NCBI GenBank assembly: GCA_019828595.1
Contig: JAHQRK010000024.1
Coordinates: forward strand, 186,001 to 250,000
Direction: 5' to 3'
Origin: Aphanomyces cochlioides
Taxonomy: Eukaryota > Oomycota > Saprolegniomycetes > Saprolegniales > Verrucalvaceae
DNA: 64,000 nt
The translations under genes were made by a program, and so were the position numbers. Shown piece by piece: positions 61,463-64,000 of the stretch (the stretch's first letter is position 1; every line of letters begins with the position of its first letter). The notes beneath the pieces were generated by a model, which was not told the DNA's origin, did no database searches, and saw only the letters and a program-made list of their open reading frames with translations.

Positions 61463-62904
61463 CACGATACGGCGGCGTCGATTCTCAAACCTCTCGTTCC
61501 AAATCTGTCAACGAAAACCTACCATCGTTTGATATGTATGCAAGGAAAGTTGCATGGCGTCGCAGTTACGGCAGTCGCTGGTCGCAGTTGTACCTTAAGG
61601 CACGAGAGCCGGCGGAAGTACATCTTCAACTCTGTGTAACGTGGGACTCGACCTGTACCTCCTCTTCGCATCGCCAGGCAGGTTTTCAAGACTGTCCAAG
61701 CAAACAGCTAGCTAAACTCCAGTACAAGCTCTAGAGTGCAGTCTGAAAAAGCCTACTCAAGGAAGAAAGAGTGCCGTTGAGGTAGCCGTGAAGCGTGTCG
61801 GTACTTCATATTCTGAAGTTTAGTATGGTGGCCAATGTATACGACCAGAGTCATACAAATATGATTGGTCCCACATCAGCTCCAGCTGATAGATGAAGGT
61901 CGCTGGTACATGAATCAGCGGCGTGTAGAACACATAGCCACGCCATGTTTACTTTGGTATTGATCCGAAAGTGCATGTGAGCTTGAGAAGCAGCTGAAAC
62001 GTGGCGGAAATGTGGCGGAAATGTGGCTCGTCGTGTGGTCTCGGGTTTGACAAACGCAAAAAGTCATGGAAGATCGATGGGATAGGTCCGAGGGACTGCG
62101 TAGCTCCTACTGGGCTAGATTCGAGCAAAGGATCGAGTACTAGTATCAGATATTTCATCTACAGTAGATTGGAAGTTCAGCGAGTGTTGACTGCCCAAGC
62201 GATATATCCAATGGATTCTGTCAAAGAGGTCGCCGTCGTCGTCTCGACATTTAGACGTCATGATGTCGTTTTGGTGTTATGCGTAGCTGTCTCAACCAGC
62301 CGTCAGATGGAACATGCATTGAAAAGACTTGCGAATTTGTCACTATTAATAAATGGACTACCCTACGAGTTGGAAAGCGTCTAAGTTGAGAGAGCAGCAG
62401 GATCCAACGAACAACGTGAGCCACAGAGCCCACACACGAAAGCTCAGAATTTACTCACGTTCTTCGAATTCTTTGAGACCATTCGTGACGGAATGCAACG
62501 CGCACCAACGACCCTTTCTTCACAACATTAAGGCATGGCAGCGAAACGAATTGCCACTCCATAAGGCGAAAGCGGTCGACTGATCCAGAAGATCTGACGA
62601 ATAGATTGCATGGTCCAGAAGTTGAATGCCTCGACGCAAATCCAGGCACACGCCTTCGTCACTTTATTTTATCCACATTGAAATTTACTGTGGGTTTGTT
62701 CTATCAGCTCCCCCTCACGACGCCTGCAATCAGTTGACACCAGATGGAGCATCCGACGTGCCCTGCAATCGTTGGTTTTGTGGCTCCTCTTCAAGAAAAC
62801 ATATCGAGTCATTGGCGACCAGCAACGGGCGTCCAACTCTAGTCGGCCTGGCCTGCTTTTGGGCATGCTGTTTATTGTTTAAAGTACACCGTTGCTAGCG
62901 CCGT
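61463..62904. other. intergenic, nothing recognised
   Basis: 1.4 kb between divergent GH5 genes. A 127-codon frame at 62001-62384 has no recognised family. The start-site motif is not clear before the 62905 gene. Confidence 0.45.
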
Positions 62905-64000
62905 ATGAAGATCGCAGTTCCCATCGCGTTCTTGGCATCGACGTCCGTTCAACTTGCAAGCGCGCAAGGAACTCCAGTCGGCGCGTATGGCCAATGCGGT
63001 GGAAGCAACTACGCTGGCTCGACCACTTGCATCCAAGGATACGAGTGTCATGCGTACTCGGAATGGTATGCCCAATGCATTCCATCCTCTGCCGCCACTT
63101 CGAGTCCACCAACTTCTCCTACGACAACGAAGGCAACGACGGCCCCAACCACTGCCACTCCAACGTCGGTGCCGACGACAACCAAGGCGACGACTGCTCC
63201 AACTACTCAGCCAATATCGGCACCAACTAATCAGCCAACATCAGCACCAACTAAGGCGACTCCGTCACCAACAACCGCAGCACCAACAACCGCAGCACCA
63301 ACTACCGTAGCGCCAACAACTGTCGCCCCAACAACTGCCAAACCAGTCACCACGACGCCAACCCCAGCGCCTACAACGGCCAATCCTGTACCACCTCCCT
63401 CTTCGCCATCGACTGGAGCCCTCAAGTTTGAATCCAAAGTCGATGGTATCTACTTGAACGGCGCTCCATTCTACATCAAAGGCGCTAGTTACTTTGGCAT
63501 GGAAACCAACAGTTATGCTCCTCACGGTCTCTGGGGCGGTCCGTCGTCTACCACTGTGCAAAAGGTGTCGACGCTGCTGAAGACAAACAACTTCAACGCT
63601 GTCCGCCTTCCCCTCGCCGTGGACTCAGTTCTGAATAACCCTTCTGCTGTTGCCAGTCAAATCGCCAGCGAAGTCGACCTCGTGAACGCGTTCAGCGGCA
63701 AAACACTCCGATTCTTGGATGTATTGGACCACGTGATTAAGGTTCTTGGCGACAACAAGCTCCTTGTGCTCCTCGATGCCCACGTTCTTAGCATTGGCTC
63801 TGGCATTACGGACCTCTGGTACTCGTCCAGTGCCGACCAAAACAACTTTGAAAATGCGTGGTCCCTTCTCGCCAACCGGTACAAGAACACTTGGAATGTC
63901 ATTGCTGCTGACTTGAAGAACGAGCCTCATGGCACTGCGACGTGGGGCAGCGGTAACAACGCCACTGACTGGGACCAAGCGGCTATCAAATGGGCCACAA
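62905..64000 (+). CDS. CBM1-linker-GH5 endoglucanase (3' end outside window)
   Basis: Open from ATG at 62905 to the window edge, 365 codons. Signal peptide MKIAVPIAFLASTSVQLASA, CBM1 at about 23-60 (GAYGQCGGSNYAGSTTC), then a long Thr/Pro/Ala linker of about 110 residues with TTAAPTT- and APTNQPTS-type repeats. GH5 begins LKFESKVDGIYLNG at about 173. Acid/base Glu is present in KNEPHG; the nucleophile strand lies beyond the window. The GH5 part is more diverged than the convergent pair (for example FLDVLDHVIKVLGDNKLL), so it is an older duplicate. Confidence 0.95.
   Translation, partial: MKIAVPIAFLASTSVQLASAQGTPVGAYGQCGGSNYAGSTTCIQGYECHAYSEWYAQCIPSSAATSSPPTSPTTTKATTAPTTATPTSVPTTTKATTAPTTQPISAPTNQPTSAPTKATPSPTTAAPTTAAPTTVAPTTVAPTTAKPVTTTPTPAPTTANPVPPPSSPSTGALKFESKVDGIYLNGAPFYIKGASYFGMETNSYAPHGLWGGPSSTTVQKVSTLLKTNNFNAVRLPLAVDSVLNNPSAVASQIASEVDLVNAFSGKTLRFLDVLDHVIKVLGDNKLLVLLDAHVLSIGSGITDLWYSSSADQNNFENAWSLLANRYKNTWNVIAADLKNEPHGTATWGSGNNATDWDQAAIKWAT

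Overview
The window looks like nuclear DNA of an oomycete, most likely of the Saprolegniales/Aphanomyces type. This is inferred from three things: intron-poor secreted hydrolase genes with PTDAP- and PTKAP-type linkers and fungal-type CBM1 cellulose-binding modules; a recurrent start-site motif (TCATTYYN..ATTT) 20-45 bases before the start codons, which matches the oomycete Inr+FPR core promoter; and Ty3/gypsy, PIF/Harbinger and MULE relics typical of such genomes. No rRNA gene, CRISPR array or convincing tRNA gene was seen.

The host content is an expanded plant cell-wall-degrading set. GH28 polygalacturonases: an intact gene at 13.4 kb, a CBM1-GH28 gene at 16.7 kb, near-identical paralogues at 25.1 and 33.5 kb, a one-base frameshifted copy at 49.4 kb, and relics at 12.3 and 31.6 kb. 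Cellulases: a 3' GH5 end at base 1, a giant GH7-CBM1-GH5 protein at 18.8-22.7 kb (minus), a ruined paralogue of it at 35.8-48.2 kb, a GH5 relic at 34.8 kb, a convergent CBM1-GH5 pair at 58.1-61.4 kb, and a CBM1-GH5 gene running off the right edge at 62.9 kb. Together these would attack pectin and crystalline plus amorphous cellulose outside the cell.

Mobile DNA fills the rest. Element A (1.6-9.3 kb) is a Ty3/gypsy retrotransposon that lost its capsid/protease region and carries a spliced gene on the opposite strand between integrase and LTR. A 2.3 kb foldback element with TA target sites lies at 9.7-12.0 kb. Element B (37.8-46.8 kb) is a near-complete Ty3/gypsy copy with two 347-base LTRs, nested in the linker of the GH7-GH5 pseudogene with a CAAC target duplication. 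Decayed gypsy and MULE pieces at 27-29.7 kb recur inverted at 51.0-51.8 kb. A TIR-bounded segment at 31.2-32.9 kb encloses a polygalacturonase relic. A mariner N-terminal piece lies at 52.5 kb and a PIF/Harbinger element at 54.4-56.7 kb.

The most novel items are the spliced antisense gene in element A, the contrasting short-word bias of elements A (GGTCC) and B (GATC/GAGTC), the trimodular GH7-CBM1-GH5 enzyme with its octapeptide stalk, patchy gene conversion among polygalacturonases, and the shared core promoter of the secreted enzymes.
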